Positions 16,933-26,532 of a DNA stretch of 64,000 bases are shown here, one piece after another. Source of the DNA: Pseudomonadota bacterium (lineage in GTDB: Bacteria; Pseudomonadota; Gammaproteobacteria; Xanthomonadales; SZUA-38); assembly GCA_039033415.1 (NCBI GenBank), contig JBCCCR010000004.1, positions 62,001 through 126,000 on the forward strand. Reading direction: 5' to 3'. Positions within the stretch are counted from its first letter, which is position 1. Every line of letters begins with the position of its first letter. The translations under genes were made by a program, and so were the position numbers. Below the pieces are notes generated by a model, which worked only from the letters and a program-made list of their open reading frames with translations, made no database searches and was not told the origin of the DNA.

Positions 16933-18549
16933 TCATCCCTTGACCCGATCTCGCAGAGCAAACTTCTGCACCTTGCCGGTAGAAGTCTTGGGAAGCTCAC
17001 CGAAGACAAACCGCCGAGGGGTCTTAAAGCCGGCCAGTCGCTCGCGGCAGTGCGCGACCAGCTCTTCTTCTGTCGCGGTAGCACCGGCCGCCAGCTCGAC
17101 GAACGCGCAGGGCGTTTCGCCCCACTTCTCGTGCGGCGCAGCCACAACCGCTGCCAGACTGACCGCCGGGTGGTCGTAGAGCACCGACTCCACCTCGATC
17201 GAGGAGATGTTTTCTCCGCCGGAAATAATGATGTCTTTGAGGCGATCCCGGATCTCCACGTAGCCATCGGCGTGCCAGACCGCCAGATCACCGGAATGAA
17301 AGTGGCCGCCGGCAAACGCCTCTTCGGTAGCCGACGGGTTCTTTAGATAACCTTTCATCACAACGTTGCCGCGAAACATGATTTCGCCGATCGTTTCACC
17401 GTCTTTGGGCACGGGCTCCACCGTCTCTGAATGGCGAACGGAAAGCTCTTCCAGCACCAGGTAGTTGACCCCCTGGCGGGCGCGCATGACCGCCTGCTCA
17501 CCCTGGGGCAGCTCATCCCAGGGCGCCTGCCAAGCACATACAGCGGTAGGGCCGTAAACCTCGGTCAAGCCGTAGACGTGCGTAACGTCCACGCCGACCT
17601 TCGCCGCCCGCGCCAGCACGGCCGCTGGAGGTGCGGCGCCGGCGGTGGTCATGGCCAGTTCGGGCGCGAAGGTCACGTCCGTTTGCTCGGCCTCGGTCAC
17701 AATCATATTCAGAACGATCGGAGCACCGGACAGATGGGTCACCTGATGCTGTTGAATCGCCCGCAAGATGGCCTTGGGTTCGGGGGCACGCAGGCAGACG
17801 TTGACGCCGGCATAGGCCGCCACCGTCCAGGGAAAACACCAGCCGTTGCAGTGAAACAGCGGCAGCGTCCAGAGGTAGACCGGGTGTTTCGCGAGATTCC
17901 ACTCGAGCCCGTTGCCGAGCGCATTCAGATAGGCTCCACGATGGTGATAGAGCACCCCCTTTGGATTCCCCGTTGTTCCAGAGGTGTAGTTCAGGGCGAT
18001 GGAGTCCCATTCATCGTCAGGCATCTGCAGCGGCTCAGCGGCGCTGCCCGAGGCGATAAAGTCCTCGTAGGAGATCGAGCCGCTTGCCGGCGCGTCAGGG
18101 TAGGCCGGGTCGGCGATATCGATGATGAGCGGCTTGACCTCAGCCAGGGCCAGCGCCTCGGCCGCCAGCTCCGCCAGCGCCGCATCGATCAGAAAAACTT
18201 TCGCTTCCCCGTGATCGAGAATAAAGGCGACGGCCGCCGCGTCGAGCCGCGTGTTGATCATATTGAGAACGGCACCTGCCCCCGGAACTCCGAAGGCCAG
18301 CTCAACCGACGCAGGAATGTTCTGCGCGAGCACCGCCACCGTGTCGTCTTTTCCGACGCCACGCTGCAGAATGGCGCTCGCCAAAGCGCAGCATCGAGTA
18401 TGCGTGTCACCCCAGGTTTGCCGGTGATCGCCAAAGGCGATGGCGCAGCGATCCGGATAAACGTGCGCGGTCCGCTTGAGTAACGAAATGGGAGAGAGCG
18501 GTACATAGTTGGCGTCGCGTGCCGCCAAGCCTGCCTGTGGGTCGCTCAT
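16933..18549 (-). CDS. AMP-forming acyl-CoA synthetase
   Basis: 538 residues from the ATG at 18549 with GAGGAA upstream; the longer open frame beyond has no family similarity. ANL-superfamily motifs are complete: P-loop-like YTSGTTGNPKG, YGLTEVYGP, the hinge motif with GDLAVWHADGYVEIRDRLKD, IISGGENISS, and the catalytic lysine in PKTSTGKVQK near the end. The length and the LPLFHCNGW segment match medium-chain/3-methylmercaptopropionyl-type acyl-CoA ligases. The enzyme activates a carboxylic acid with ATP and CoA in the cytoplasm. The exact acid cannot be read from sequence. Confidence 0.93.
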   Translation of the reverse strand: MSDPQAGLAARDANYVPLSPISLLKRTAHVYPDRCAIAFGDHRQTWGDTHTRCCALASAILQRGVGKDDTVAVLAQNIPASVELAFGVPGAGAVLNMINTRLDAAAVAFILDHGEAKVFLIDAALAELAAEALALAEVKPLIIDIADPAYPDAPASGSISYEDFIASGSAAEPLQMPDDEWDSIALNYTSGTTGNPKGVLYHHRGAYLNALGNGLEWNLAKHPVYLWTLPLFHCNGWCFPWTVAAYAGVNVCLRAPEPKAILRAIQQHQVTHLSGAPIVLNMIVTEAEQTDVTFAPELAMTTAGAAPPAAVLARAAKVGVDVTHVYGLTEVYGPTAVCAWQAPWDELPQGEQAVMRARQGVNYLVLEELSVRHSETVEPVPKDGETIGEIMFRGNVVMKGYLKNPSATEEAFAGGHFHSGDLAVWHADGYVEIRDRLKDIIISGGENISSIEVESVLYDHPAVSLAAVVAAPHEKWGETPCAFVELAAGATATEEELVAHCRERLAGFKTPRRFVFGELPKTSTGKVQKFALRDRVKG

Positions 18550-18638
18550 TTGCCGAGTTCCTCGATCAATCGCCAAGACCGTTCGACTATACCCCGCAGT
18601 GCAGTCTGACCCACAGAATTCCCGCGAGCCGGAAAGAG

Positions 18639-19496
18639 TCAGTCCACGGTAGACCGTATCCAGTCGATGACCGAGGTAAACGAGCCTCCGATATTGTTGT
18701 GCCCTAACCCGGAAAACAGAATGTAGTCGTAGTCGTTTCCCTGATCCATCAGCTGCTCGAGGCGCCGGATCGACAAATCCGTCGGTACGCTGCCGTCCTG
18801 CGCTCCAAAAATCCAAAGGCCGGGAATTTTCAATCGGGACAGGCTTTCTGACGGGTCGGTGTCCTCGCCGAGGAATGCCGGCCAGACATACGGCCGCGAC
18901 CTGGCGTTCAATGCCTCATCAAAGCTGGGCGCCCGCGTCGCATCAAGATCGGCGGTGTACTTGCTGAAGATGTCCTCTTCGCTGACCTTGCAAACCGGGC
19001 CGCTCCACAGCACCAGGAAATCCAGCTGCGGCAGGTCCAGGGCCGCCGGCGGCACGATCCACCCGGCCTGACTGATTCCGGTCAGCCCCAGCGGAACCCC
19101 TTGCAGCCTGGGGTGCTCACTCAGCGCAATTACCGCGGCCACGGCATCAGCCGTCAGTAGAGCAAGGTTCTTTTCGCTGACGGGCTGCTTGCCCTCAAAT
19201 TCGCCGCCCGATTCCCCGACGCCGCGCTTGTCGTAGACCAAGGCCGCCACCCCTTCGCCGGCAAACAGCCGGGCCAGTTCCAGGCTTCGGGGCTGTTTGC
19301 CAGAACCGTGGACAAATACCACTGCAGCAAGGACCTCATTGCCCTCCGGGAAAACGATGGAGCCGGCCAGCTCAGCGCCGTGACTCTCGAAGACAACCTG
19401 CTCCTCGATAACCACCTCGGCAGTGGCGGCGGCCAAAGACACGACGGAAAGGACCACAAGGGCGATCCAGGCACGGAGTTGTTCGAATAGGTTCAT
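18639..19496 (-). CDS. Exported alpha/beta-hydrolase
   Basis: 285 residues with an N-terminal hydrophobic signal (WIALVVLSVVSLAAATA). The fold is clear: VVFVHGSGKQPRS (oxyanion loop), YDKRGVGESGG, nucleophile elbow GISQAGW (Ser142), and a late LGHNNIGG with the likely catalytic His; an Asp in FGAQDGSVPTD completes the triad. It resembles acyl-aminoacyl-peptidase-like and BAAT-type esterases. The gene at 38618 encodes a paralogue with the same GxSxxGW elbow. It lies 89 bp upstream of the acyl-CoA synthetase on the same strand, so co-transcription with it is possible. Confidence 0.85.
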   Translation of the reverse strand: MNLFEQLRAWIALVVLSVVSLAAATAEVVIEEQVVFESHGAELAGSIVFPEGNEVLAAVVFVHGSGKQPRSLELARLFAGEGVAALVYDKRGVGESGGEFEGKQPVSEKNLALLTADAVAAVIALSEHPRLQGVPLGLTGISQAGWIVPPAALDLPQLDFLVLWSGPVCKVSEEDIFSKYTADLDATRAPSFDEALNARSRPYVWPAFLGEDTDPSESLSRLKIPGLWIFGAQDGSVPTDLSIRRLEQLMDQGNDYDYILFSGLGHNNIGGSFTSVIDWIRSTVD

Positions 19497-19758
19497 GGAT
19501 ACGGTGCTCTACGTTTTAGGCCCGGGAGCATAACCGCTGCCGGTTCTAAGAACGCCTGTTCACCCGGCAAACCGCAAACAGCGCAACCTCGCGATAATCG
19601 AAACAAGCGGTTCTGCGGAGCGCCGAGAATCAGTAAACTAAACACTCAAACGTCCGTTGTGTTACGGCAGCGGTGCCCCCGATGCACTGTCTCAACAGCG
19701 TCTTGATGGGTTCTTCAGATTTGAGCGCGTACCGTATTGGGTTTTGTAAGTCTCAGAG

Positions 19759-20451
19759 ATGAAGCCAAAAGCACTCTTTCTGGGCGCCATCGGCGTCCTC
19801 GCTGAAACCTCTGATATCCAGCGCCGCGCCTACAACCAGGCGCTCGCCGAAGCGGGCTTGACGTGGCATTGGGACCGCGAAACCTACCGGGAGCTACTGA
19901 GCCATCCCGGCGGCATCGACCGTCTGCGACGGCTGAACGACAGCCATGATGCCGCCCTGTCTGAGAAGACGATTCATATCATTCACGCGCGAAAGACCGA
20001 GCTCGCTTGCGAACAGATCATTTCTCAAGGGATCCCGCTGCGCCCCGGCGTCGCCGACACGATTAGCAAGGCGCTCAACGCTGGGATAAAGGTAGCGCTC
20101 GTAACCACCACCCAGCGCGCTAACGTTGAGGCTGTCGCTGCGGCAGCTGGCCCCGCCCTGAGGTTTGACCAATTTTCGGCCGTCTTGACACGAGAGGACT
20201 GCGAGTGGCCAAAACCATCGCCCGAAGTTTACCGAATTGCGCTCAACCGGCTGGACATTCCGCCCGAGGCCGCGATCGCAGTTGAAGACCGAGCGGCTTC
20301 CGTCGCCGCCGCCAAAGCGGCAGGCCTCTACACCGTGGCAACTCCGGGGGCATTTACCGCGGGCCAGGACTTCACCGAAGCCGACCAGGTTCTGGTAAAC
20401 CTAAACAGCCTGGCGTTGTCCGGCAAAAAGCCCATCATCGAGAGAGCCTAA
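19759..20451 (+). CDS. HAD-superfamily protein lacking the catalytic DxD motif
   Basis: 230 residues, CbbY/phosphoglycolate-phosphatase-like layout with cap domain. Motif I, normally FDxDGTL, reads LGAIGVL: both catalytic aspartates are replaced (Gly9 and Ile11). Motif II (VALVTTT), motif III lysine (WPKPSPEVYRIAL) and motif IV (AIAVEDRAASVAAAKAAGL) are kept. Loss of the nucleophile should abolish phosphatase activity, so this is probably a pseudoenzyme or a binding protein. From memory, similar variants (GSIGTL in motif I) occur in alphaproteobacteria, so it may belong to a conserved degenerate subfamily. An AAHS-type transporter gene follows by 102 bp. Confidence 0.83.
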   Translation: MKPKALFLGAIGVLAETSDIQRRAYNQALAEAGLTWHWDRETYRELLSHPGGIDRLRRLNDSHDAALSEKTIHIIHARKTELACEQIISQGIPLRPGVADTISKALNAGIKVALVTTTQRANVEAVAAAAGPALRFDQFSAVLTREDCEWPKPSPEVYRIALNRLDIPPEAAIAVEDRAASVAAAKAAGLYTVATPGAFTAGQDFTEADQVLVNLNSLALSGKKPIIERA

Positions 20452-20553
20452 CTGCCAAACCTGCCAGCGGTTGTCGAAGATCCTGCTGGATACTGCTACA
20501 GTCCGGTGCCGCCTCACCGGGGCGCCAATAGTCAACCATAGCCGAAAGCGGCC

Positions 20554-21864
20554 ATGCCAAGCGCCAATACTGAGCAAGAACACAATCTGTTCGATGGCAA
20601 ACCCGTCTCTGCTCTGCAAATGATGGTGTTCTCGGTGTGTTTCTTGATGAATGCGCTCGACGGCATGGACGTGCTGGTGGTTTCCTACGCAGCGCCCCTG
20701 CTGGCTAGCGACTGGTCTATTCCACCCGAAACCCTTGGCTTGATATTCAGCGCGGGGCTCGTGGGCATGACGATTGGAGCGATGTTCATAGCCCCTGCCG
20801 CGGACCGAATCGGCAGAAGGCGGATGATCCTAGGGGCGGTCATCCTGACCGGCATTGGTGTGACCGCTACGGCTGCGGCAGAGTCGTTGACCGCGTTGCT
20901 TACGCTGAGGCTCATCAGTGGCCTCGGGATCGGCGCTATGTTGGCAAGCGTAGCGACCATGACCGCCGAGTTTGCCCCTGATCGGCGACGCAATCTCATC
21001 ATGGGCATTGTGTTGGCCGGTTATCCGATTGGCGCATCTTTGTTCGGTTTTGCCGCCGCGGACCTGCTCCCTGTCTACGGCTGGCGGGCCAGCTTTCTTA
21101 CCGCTGGAATCATCACCCTGGCTACTGTCCCGCTCGTCTTGGTTGCGCTCCCCGAATCACCCACTTTTTTGCTCCGAGTCCGCCCGACCGGAGCGCTTGA
21201 ACGTCTGAATAACATTTTGCGGCGGCTCGAAATTGAACCGTTCAAGAAACTTCCCGCGATCGAAGCTGCAACGCCGGCAAGCGGTGTCAGTCACCTCTTC
21301 CTCGCCGGGCTGGGCCGTGAGACGATAATTCTCTGGCTGGCGTTTTTTATGAACTTTGCCGCCTTATATTTTCTCCTCAGCTGGATTCCGAAACTTGCAT
21401 CAAGCGCCGGACTGCCGTTGGAAATGGCAATCTACGCAGGCACCGTATTCAACGTTGGGTCGGTCATCGGGATCGCCTCCTGTGGGCTGCTGTCTCAGTG
21501 GCTGGGCCTCAAACGAACCATCGCTCTTTTCTTGCTGGTAACCGCAGTGTTGATGGGCCTATTCGGCTTTGCTGCAGGGTCTCTGCTAGTGCTTGTGCTT
21601 TTTGGCCTGATTGGGTTTTTCATGCAAGGAGGCTTTATCGGGCTCTATATGATCGCGACCCGAATGTATTCGACCGAGATCCGAACGACTGGTGTCGGTT
21701 GGGCGATCGGCGCCGGCCGTACCGGCGCGATTGCCGGACCATTGGTCGGTGGTTTATTGGTGGGCCTCGGAATGGCAATCGGCACAAACTTTCGTTGGTT
21801 TGCATTGACGCTGATCCTGGCTGCTGGCTTAACGCTTCTCCTGCGCTCACCGCGCATAGACTAG
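20554..21864 (+). CDS. MFS transporter, AAHS (aromatic acid:H+ symporter) type
   Basis: 436 residues with twelve predicted membrane helices. The first helix contains NALDGMDVLVVSYAAPLL; the DGxD motif marks aromatic-acid:proton symporters such as PcaK and MucK. The loop 2-3 signature is PAADRIGRRRMILGAV, and the C-terminal half carries the matching conserved segments. Expected to import an aromatic or related organic acid with protons across the inner membrane. It follows the degenerate HAD gene on the same strand; no ring-cleavage genes adjoin. Substrate undetermined. Confidence 0.88.
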   Translation: MPSANTEQEHNLFDGKPVSALQMMVFSVCFLMNALDGMDVLVVSYAAPLLASDWSIPPETLGLIFSAGLVGMTIGAMFIAPAADRIGRRRMILGAVILTGIGVTATAAAESLTALLTLRLISGLGIGAMLASVATMTAEFAPDRRRNLIMGIVLAGYPIGASLFGFAAADLLPVYGWRASFLTAGIITLATVPLVLVALPESPTFLLRVRPTGALERLNNILRRLEIEPFKKLPAIEAATPASGVSHLFLAGLGRETIILWLAFFMNFAALYFLLSWIPKLASSAGLPLEMAIYAGTVFNVGSVIGIASCGLLSQWLGLKRTIALFLLVTAVLMGLFGFAAGSLLVLVLFGLIGFFMQGGFIGLYMIATRMYSTEIRTTGVGWAIGAGRTGAIAGPLVGGLLVGLGMAIGTNFRWFALTLILAAGLTLLLRSPRID

Positions 21865-21895
21865 CGGCTTATCCCCAAGGCCAGTTAGTGGGCGA

Positions 21896-24800
21896 CTAGG
21901 GTGAGTCGGAGGAATCCGACTTAGGCGCCCCAAGCGAGTGCTGGAGCTCAGTATCGATAGACCGCACGTGCAGGTCGCGCTGAGGAAACGGGATCTCGAT
22001 GTCATGCTCGCGCAGCGCGTCCAAAATGGTCGAGTGGACGGCGTGCATCAGCGGCAATCTGTCCGACAGCTGCCGCGAGTAAACGTACAGCTTAAAGTCG
22101 AGCGAGCTGTCGCCGAAGCCCACAAAGTACACGCTGGATTCCGGCTCATCGAGCACCAGCGGCATGGTCCTGAGCGTTTCACGCATCACGCGTGTGGCCA
22201 GCTCCGTGTCCGAGCCATACGCAATACCCACCGGGACCACCACCCGAGTGATCGGGTCTGAGAGCGTCCAGTTCACCACGTGATCAGTAATAAACGCTTT
22301 GTTGGGGACAATAATCTCTTTGCGATCCCAGTCAGTGATGGTGGTGGCACGGATACGCACCTTCGAAACTTTGCCCGTCAGATCGCCGACGGTAACGGTG
22401 TCGCCGACGCGAATCGGCCGTTCAAAGAGGATGATCAAGCCAGAGACAAAGTTCGCGACAATCTCCTGCAGGCCAAAACCCAGACCTACCGACAATGCGG
22501 CCACCAGCCACTGGATGCGAGACCAGTTCCAGCCGACGATGCTGAGAATCAACACCACGCCGAGGGTGATGACGGCATAGCGCAGGAGCGTGTTAATCGT
22601 ATAGCGACCGCCCGGCTGCAGCTTCAGATGCCGGAGCACCGCTATTTCCATCAGACCCGGCAGATTGCGGGATACAACCACCGTCACCAGGCCGATCAGC
22701 ATGGCCAGAAGGACGTCTGCCAACGATACGGGTTTGACCAGCTCTTCGCCGTCAACGGTCACCGTCTGAGTCCAGAGACTGACGTCTTCGAGCACCGTCA
22801 GCGCGGGAAATACCTCAGCCCAGATGGCCCAGCCACCTAGGATGCCCGCGATAATCATGCCGGCCTGCAGCAGCTTCTGAGTCTGCTGGTCCACCTCGTC
22901 CAGGTCCAGCGGCGTGCTCTTTACGGGCACGGGCTCACCCTCAGGGTCCGATTCACCCGCCGGCTCCTCACTGGCGGCAATCTCCGCCTTGAGCGCCTCT
23001 CGCCGCTCCCGAGTCTGCTGCACAAATATCTTGCGGCGCTCGAGAGCCAGCCAGCGACGGATGACCAGGCTGATCAGGACCAGCCCCAGAACCAGCCAGA
23101 CGGTCTCAACCGATTTCTCCACGAGAATGGCTGCGGTGTACAAATAGCCCACCAAGGCGAGCAGGGCCAGCAGCAACGGAATGCCGACATCGAGCCCAAA
23201 CCACAGCCATTTGAACCGGCTCAGCCAGCTGTCAGGCCGGCGAGTGTAGTAAGACGCACCGACGGCCATCCGCGGGTGCCCCAGCGGCCAGGCGACGGCG
23301 GCAAACAGGCACATGAGCAGCACAAATGCGAGCCGCCCAAGGCTGTCGCGGTAAACCGTTTCGGCGGTTGAGAGCCCCAGCACCGTCAGAAACGCCAGGG
23401 GTATACCGATCATGATCAGGCGGTCCAGCTGACGCCGCACCATCGCCACGTTTTCTTCCTTCCAGCTGAAATGGGTGCGCAGCACGCCTTTGGGTGCTGA
23501 CAGCACTCGGATAAACAGGATGTTGTAGAGAAACGGCCCGGTCGTCAGAAATGCCGCCGCCAGAGAAACGGAGAAGTCTGTGGGATCTGGGATGTTCCGC
23601 ACGGCGATGCCGACCAGCCCCAGGGCCAGCGGCACGGGAATCACCTCGACGGCTGCAATCGCGAGTGCACCGATCGTGATGAGAATTCGGTCACTTGAAA
23701 GCTTCCCGAGACGCTTGTTGAGCTCGCGGTACCAGCGCTTCAGCGCTGGCTGCAGCGCCAGCAGGCCCAGGACAATCAGGAGCGCGACGGACACACGCAG
23801 CGGCGTTCCAGTCAGGGTAGTGAATGCCGACCGAGCGGTTTGCGTCCAGCTCGTAGGGGATGCCGCCCAGGAAACCGCTTGCCTTAGCCCCCCCAACGTC
23901 GTCGGTCCAACCGGCTTGCTGTTGGGGATCCAGATCAGATTTTGGTCCAGAAAACCGCGGAAGGCCGAGGCGCTGACCAGCAGCTGCTGCTGCGCAGAAT
24001 CCAGGTCGCCCAGAAGACGGATATAGGTGCGGTAAGTGCGGGCCGCTTGCTCCAGCAGTTCACGCCGATTCCTCAGGAGCTCTAGCGCCTCACGCCGGAT
24101 CGTCCCCAGGTCATCGGCCGCCGTAAGGTCTTCACCCACCGCATCCATCACCTGCTCGACGGCGGCGTCGAGGGACGTCAGATCACGCCGCTGCTCCTCA
24201 ACGCGCACCTGCGCCAGACCGATTTCTGCGAGCGTTTCTCGCCGCCGACGAACGTCGAGGCGGTACTGGGAGAACTGCGGCAGGCTCCGACGCTGGTCGA
24301 CAAACAGCCTGCCCGTAGCCTGGGAAATGCCGCCGATATCGAGCCGTTGCCGGGCGCGTTCCCGGGCCTGCTCCACCTGTTCGATCTGAGATTCCACCTC
24401 GTTGAGCTCGGCGGTGGCTTGCTCGATCTGCGCAGCCGCGGTGGGCAGCTCGCGGGTCAGCTCCAAGTTGCCTTCCGCAATTTGCCGCAGGGCCGGGTGT
24501 TTGTCCGCGGCGGCCAGCTCCGCCTCGGCCGCCTGGGTTTGCGCCAGCTGCGCGGCTGCCTGTCGTGCCTGGTTGACCGTCCCTTCCAGCAGGGCAACCT
24601 GCTGAGAAGCTTCGGCCGAAGCGAGCTGGGCCGTGTCGCGCTGCGCGCGAAGCAGCTCCAGACGCAGGTCGTAACTGAGCTGTTCTTGCTCTAGCTGCGC
24701 CAGCTCTGCCCTACGCGTCTCTCGAGTAAGCGCAGCGGTAAGTCGCTGCGCCTCAGCCAGAATAGCGGTGCCGCCAGCTGGCGCAGGCGTGCTGAGCTGT

Positions 24801-25444
24801 GCCGCAAGGTCATCCAGCGTTGTTTGCAGTTCAGTGATACGGGCCCGGATCGCCGCTGGACGTTCGCGCTGCGCAGCAAGTGCGGATTCCAGTTGATTCA
24901 AATTTGCCTGTGCATTCGAGGCCGCTGCCGTTTCACGTGCAAGCGTCTGCTCGAGTTCACCGAGCGTCGCGTCCGGCGAGACACCCAAATCCGCAAGCGA
25001 CGAAGGCGCCACCGTTGATTCATCCAGCTCTGTGCGAAGCCGCGCAATCTCTGTTGGGGCGCTATCAAAAACCGCGCCGAACGCCTGGGCATCGGCGTCG
25101 TAAGTTGCCCGGGACGCCAGCTCAGACCGGGCCTTACGGAGCTCGTTGACAACGTCAGCTCGGGCATCTTCGCCGAGATCGTCACGAGCCTCGACAGCCT
25201 CGATGGCGGCATCGATCTGCTCGCTGCTGATCGTTCCGTCAGCCTGAAGCGAAGGGATAGGCGACTCCTGGGCCAAGGAGAGCCCCGACCCCGCCAATAG
25301 GATGCTCCCGAGGAGGAGCACACGGCAAAGGTGCCTTCTGAAAAAGCCGCCTGGTTCACGCCGAGAAATGAGGAAGGAGGACCCGCTCACCCTACGGAGA
25401 TTATCACGCCAATCGATCGAGTACCCCGCCCCAGCGGCGCTCAT
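21896..25444 (-). CDS. mscK-like: Large mechanosensitive channel of MscK/KefA type
   Basis: 1182 residues from the ATG at 25444 (E. coli MscK is about 1120). Domain order: signal peptide (CRVLLLGSILLAGSGLSLAQ); periplasmic coiled-coil domain to about residue 500, full of alanine/glutamine heptads; a multi-helix inner-membrane domain; then the MscS core. The pore helix VAALSVGLGFGLQEIVANFVSGLIIL, the beta-domain VGDTVTVGDLTGKV and IIVPNKAFITDHVVNW are characteristic. It opens under membrane tension to release solutes during hypo-osmotic shock; K+ dependence as in MscK cannot be judged. A start upstream of 25444 would put non-conserved residues before the signal peptide. Confidence 0.9.
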   Translation of the reverse strand: MSAAGAGYSIDWRDNLRRVSGSSFLISRREPGGFFRRHLCRVLLLGSILLAGSGLSLAQESPIPSLQADGTISSEQIDAAIEAVEARDDLGEDARADVVNELRKARSELASRATYDADAQAFGAVFDSAPTEIARLRTELDESTVAPSSLADLGVSPDATLGELEQTLARETAAASNAQANLNQLESALAAQRERPAAIRARITELQTTLDDLAAQLSTPAPAGGTAILAEAQRLTAALTRETRRAELAQLEQEQLSYDLRLELLRAQRDTAQLASAEASQQVALLEGTVNQARQAAAQLAQTQAAEAELAAADKHPALRQIAEGNLELTRELPTAAAQIEQATAELNEVESQIEQVEQARERARQRLDIGGISQATGRLFVDQRRSLPQFSQYRLDVRRRRETLAEIGLAQVRVEEQRRDLTSLDAAVEQVMDAVGEDLTAADDLGTIRREALELLRNRRELLEQAARTYRTYIRLLGDLDSAQQQLLVSASAFRGFLDQNLIWIPNSKPVGPTTLGGLRQAVSWAASPTSWTQTARSAFTTLTGTPLRVSVALLIVLGLLALQPALKRWYRELNKRLGKLSSDRILITIGALAIAAVEVIPVPLALGLVGIAVRNIPDPTDFSVSLAAAFLTTGPFLYNILFIRVLSAPKGVLRTHFSWKEENVAMVRRQLDRLIMIGIPLAFLTVLGLSTAETVYRDSLGRLAFVLLMCLFAAVAWPLGHPRMAVGASYYTRRPDSWLSRFKWLWFGLDVGIPLLLALLALVGYLYTAAILVEKSVETVWLVLGLVLISLVIRRWLALERRKIFVQQTRERREALKAEIAASEEPAGESDPEGEPVPVKSTPLDLDEVDQQTQKLLQAGMIIAGILGGWAIWAEVFPALTVLEDVSLWTQTVTVDGEELVKPVSLADVLLAMLIGLVTVVVSRNLPGLMEIAVLRHLKLQPGGRYTINTLLRYAVITLGVVLILSIVGWNWSRIQWLVAALSVGLGFGLQEIVANFVSGLIILFERPIRVGDTVTVGDLTGKVSKVRIRATTITDWDRKEIIVPNKAFITDHVVNWTLSDPITRVVVPVGIAYGSDTELATRVMRETLRTMPLVLDEPESSVYFVGFGDSSLDFKLYVYSRQLSDRLPLMHAVHSTILDALREHDIEIPFPQRDLHVRSIDTELQHSLGAPKSDSSDSP

Positions 25445-25526
25445 ACGACCTAACCGAACCGGTGCCGACGCCCCAGTGCTTGGACTGCAAACACAGCGAC
25501 AGTTCATGCCTCTCGAGATGAGACGG

Positions 25527-26015
25527 TCACTCGATGACTGTTATCGTCAGCCCTTCGTCTTCGGACGGTTCTTCAAAATACTGCGTAACCTCACGAAATA
25601 CGGCATCCGTATCAAAAGCAGCTCGGTCCGGTTGATCCGTTCGTCGTTTGGCGATTTGTCGCAAGCAGCGCTCGTCACTCCTAGCTAGGAAAATAAGCTC
25701 GTGCTTCGCACCCGCATCATCGGCAAGCACCTTCAGCCAACGCCGTTGCTCCACGGTATTAGCCGGAAAATCGAGCACGACGTTGGTTCCCCGCTGCAGG
25801 AGCGCGACAACGTGACTCCTGATCGCCGTCTTAAGCTGTCGCGAGAGCCTGACATAGTCATCCAGGCTCTTAACCTGGCCGGGGTACAGGGCCGCGAGCC
25901 ACTCGTCTTCCGATAGTCGAACAGCGTTTCGTTCGCGCGATAGCTGTAGCGATTTCGTCGACTTGCCCGCCCCCATTTTTCCAGCGACGAGCAGCAGTAC
26001 TCCGGACTCGCTCAT
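25527..26015 (-). CDS. Small P-loop kinase (AAA_33/zeta-like)
   Basis: 162 residues with a Walker A motif GKMGAGKST at residues 12-20, an acidic LSEDEWLAALYP, a Walker-B-like VVLDFPANT and an arginine-rich lid (RSDERCLRQIAKRR). This is the architecture of small ATP-dependent kinases related to zeta toxins, chloramphenicol phosphotransferase and polynucleotide kinases. Only 3 bp separate its start from the stop of the small exported protein gene upstream. No epsilon-like antitoxin is present, so a toxin role is not supported. Substrate unknown. Confidence 0.82.
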   Translation of the reverse strand: MSESGVLLLVAGKMGAGKSTKSLQLSRERNAVRLSEDEWLAALYPGQVKSLDDYVRLSRQLKTAIRSHVVALLQRGTNVVLDFPANTVEQRRWLKVLADDAGAKHELIFLARSDERCLRQIAKRRTDQPDRAAFDTDAVFREVTQYFEEPSEDEGLTITVIE

Positions 26016-26018
26016 CGT

Positions 26019-26369
26019 TTAAGGCGCAGTTTTTGACCAGTTGACCGCGCGGCCCTCGTCCCGCAGCTCCTGCACCCCACGGCCGTCGCAGTTCGCCAGA
26101 TTTTTCCCGTTGACCACGTTTTCCGCATCGATGATCAGCACAACCGGGTCGGAGGTCAGGGTTTTATAGAGCGTCCGGCCGGTTTTGGTGTGGGCGCTGA
26201 TATAGAAAACGAGTTCGTCCCAGGGCAGCACGCCTGTTGGGTCTTTAACGGAACAAATGATGGCGTCAGGACGATCGGCGACCAGCGCCGAGTGAGCGGG
26301 CGGCGAAGCGATAAGCACGGCCAAAACCGTCATGAGAAACACACCGCAGTGCCTGAAGAACGCTGACAT
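26019..26369 (-). CDS. Small exported protein of unknown function
   Basis: 116 residues from the ATG at 26369, which has a near-perfect AAGGAGG six bases upstream; the longer frame upstream lacks this. Signal peptide: CGVFLMTVLAVLIASPPAHS-A. The mature 90 residues contain two cysteines (IICSVKD and ANCDGRG) likely to form a disulphide in the periplasm. No family recognised. The kinase gene follows at 3 bp, so the two are co-translated or at least co-transcribed. Confidence 0.7.
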   Translation of the reverse strand: MSAFFRHCGVFLMTVLAVLIASPPAHSALVADRPDAIICSVKDPTGVLPWDELVFYISAHTKTGRTLYKTLTSDPVVLIIDAENVVNGKNLANCDGRGVQELRDEGRAVNWSKTAP

Positions 26370-26532
26370 AAGATCCTCCTTTTGATCGCTGATTGAGCCA
26401 GGAACGGCGTCTGAATTCAGCCATCCTTCGCGATTCAACAGGGCCCCGCATGGGCCAAAGGTCGCCAGTCAGCTTTTCTCGAGCCAGAGGGTAAGGATTG
26501 TCGCGTTTTGGACTAGTCGCCCGTGCGGATTT

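Noticed and set aside
18550-18816. N-terminal extension of the acyl-CoA synthetase
   Set aside because: No family similarity, overlaps the hydrolase 3' end, and ATG 18549 has a good ribosome-binding site.
25527-26015. Zeta-toxin call for the P-loop kinase
   Set aside because: No epsilon-type antitoxin adjacent and the motifs fit several small-kinase families.
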